64,000 nucleotides of DNA. It comes from Pampus argenteus. Taxonomy: Eukaryota; Chordata; Actinopteri; Scombriformes; Stromateidae. The stretch is taken from contig CM072876.1 of NCBI GenBank assembly GCA_036937835.1, positions 12,093,501-12,157,500 on the forward strand. The letters are read 5' to 3'. The notes under the pieces are model-generated. The model worked only from the letters and a program-made list of their open reading frames with translations, was not told where the DNA came from and made no database searches. A program made the translations under genes and the position numbers. Below are positions 63,699 through 64,000 of the stretch, piece after piece (the first letter of the stretch is position 1; every line of letters starts with the position of its first letter).

Positions 63699-64000
63699 GC
63701 TGCAGCACGCACAACAAAGAAACAAGCAAACAAACAAACAGACAGAAGACACCGCCAGTGATTTCCAGGAGTGACTGAGTGAGCAGCGGGCAGAGACTTC
63801 GTCCTGAGGACTAAATGCTGAAGAGTAGCGCCGCCTTGTTTCATGACGTCTACACAGAGCATGAGATCGATCAGAGAGACTGAGGCTGATTGAGGAGCAA
63901 GAGTCCACCTCAACACTCTGCTATTTTAGCTTGAGTATCATGTTCTCATTCACCAGTGAATCTGATACTTTGCAACTTTAGAGAGAAGTTGTAGTTTGAA
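63699..64000 (-). promoter_or_regulatory. enpp 5'UTR and promoter side
   Basis: The reading frame upstream of the ATG at 63698 stays open for about 70 codons but contains no in-frame ATG, so it is treated as 5'UTR. A MHC- or CRE-like TGACGTC word occurs near 63844. No TATA box is evident, and the transcription start may lie outside the window. Confidence 0.35.

Noticed and set aside
63699..63908. N-terminal extension of the enpp protein with a hydrophobic Cys/Leu/Phe stretch
   Set aside because: The frame is open but begins at a GTG codon and has no in-frame ATG before 63698. NPP1-type proteins have a single anchor, which is already present at residues 46-62.

Overview
This window reads as nuclear DNA of a teleost fish, most likely a percomorph. 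The genes are split into many short exons with vertebrate splice signals, the spacers are AT-rich, (CA)n, (GATA)n and (GA)n microsatellites are frequent, and several dispersed repeats have sequence typical of bony-fish genomes. Gene order matches the vertebrate block around human 6q25 (TAGAP, RSPH3, EZR, SYTL3), followed by an ectonucleotide pyrophosphatase gene. I rebuilt all gene models by hand from reading frames, splice sites and phase agreement.

Left to right: (1) 130-1271 (+) is the last coding exon of a tagap-like RhoGAP gene, with its 3'UTR. (2) 5479-8487 (+) is a complete eight-exon rsph3 gene (330 aa, radial spoke protein 3). (3) 11814-33309 (+) is a complete ezrin gene with 13 coding exons (585 aa) and a probable untranslated first exon near 10.1 kb. 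Its introns hold a decayed LINE and other repeats. (4) 37851-41458 (-) is a synaptotagmin-like protein 3 gene with 12 coding exons (431 aa). It keeps the Rab-binding zinc-finger domain and C2A, but is cut by an in-frame TAG just before C2B; a possible frameshifted C2B remnant lies further downstream. (5) 44716-63698 (-) is a complete 23-exon NPP1-type ectonucleotide pyrophosphatase/phosphodiesterase (801 aa). All catalytic and zinc-binding residues are present, but the two somatomedin-B domains normally found between the membrane anchor and the catalytic domain are missing.

The genes are not an operon. Rsph3 is axonemal, ezrin links membrane to actin, Slp3 is a Rab effector, TAGAP acts on Rho signalling and NPP1 hydrolyses extracellular nucleotides. 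The most notable points are the domain losses in sytl3 and the enpp gene, two apparent GC-AG introns supported by reading frame, a roughly 190-bp pentanucleotide tract that forms the polypyrimidine tract of an enpp acceptor, a (TG)n tract fused to another enpp donor, two good matches to the CTCF core motif, and an isolated CRE plus RFX X-box cluster between ezr and sytl3. No prokaryotic, viral or CRISPR-like system was seen.
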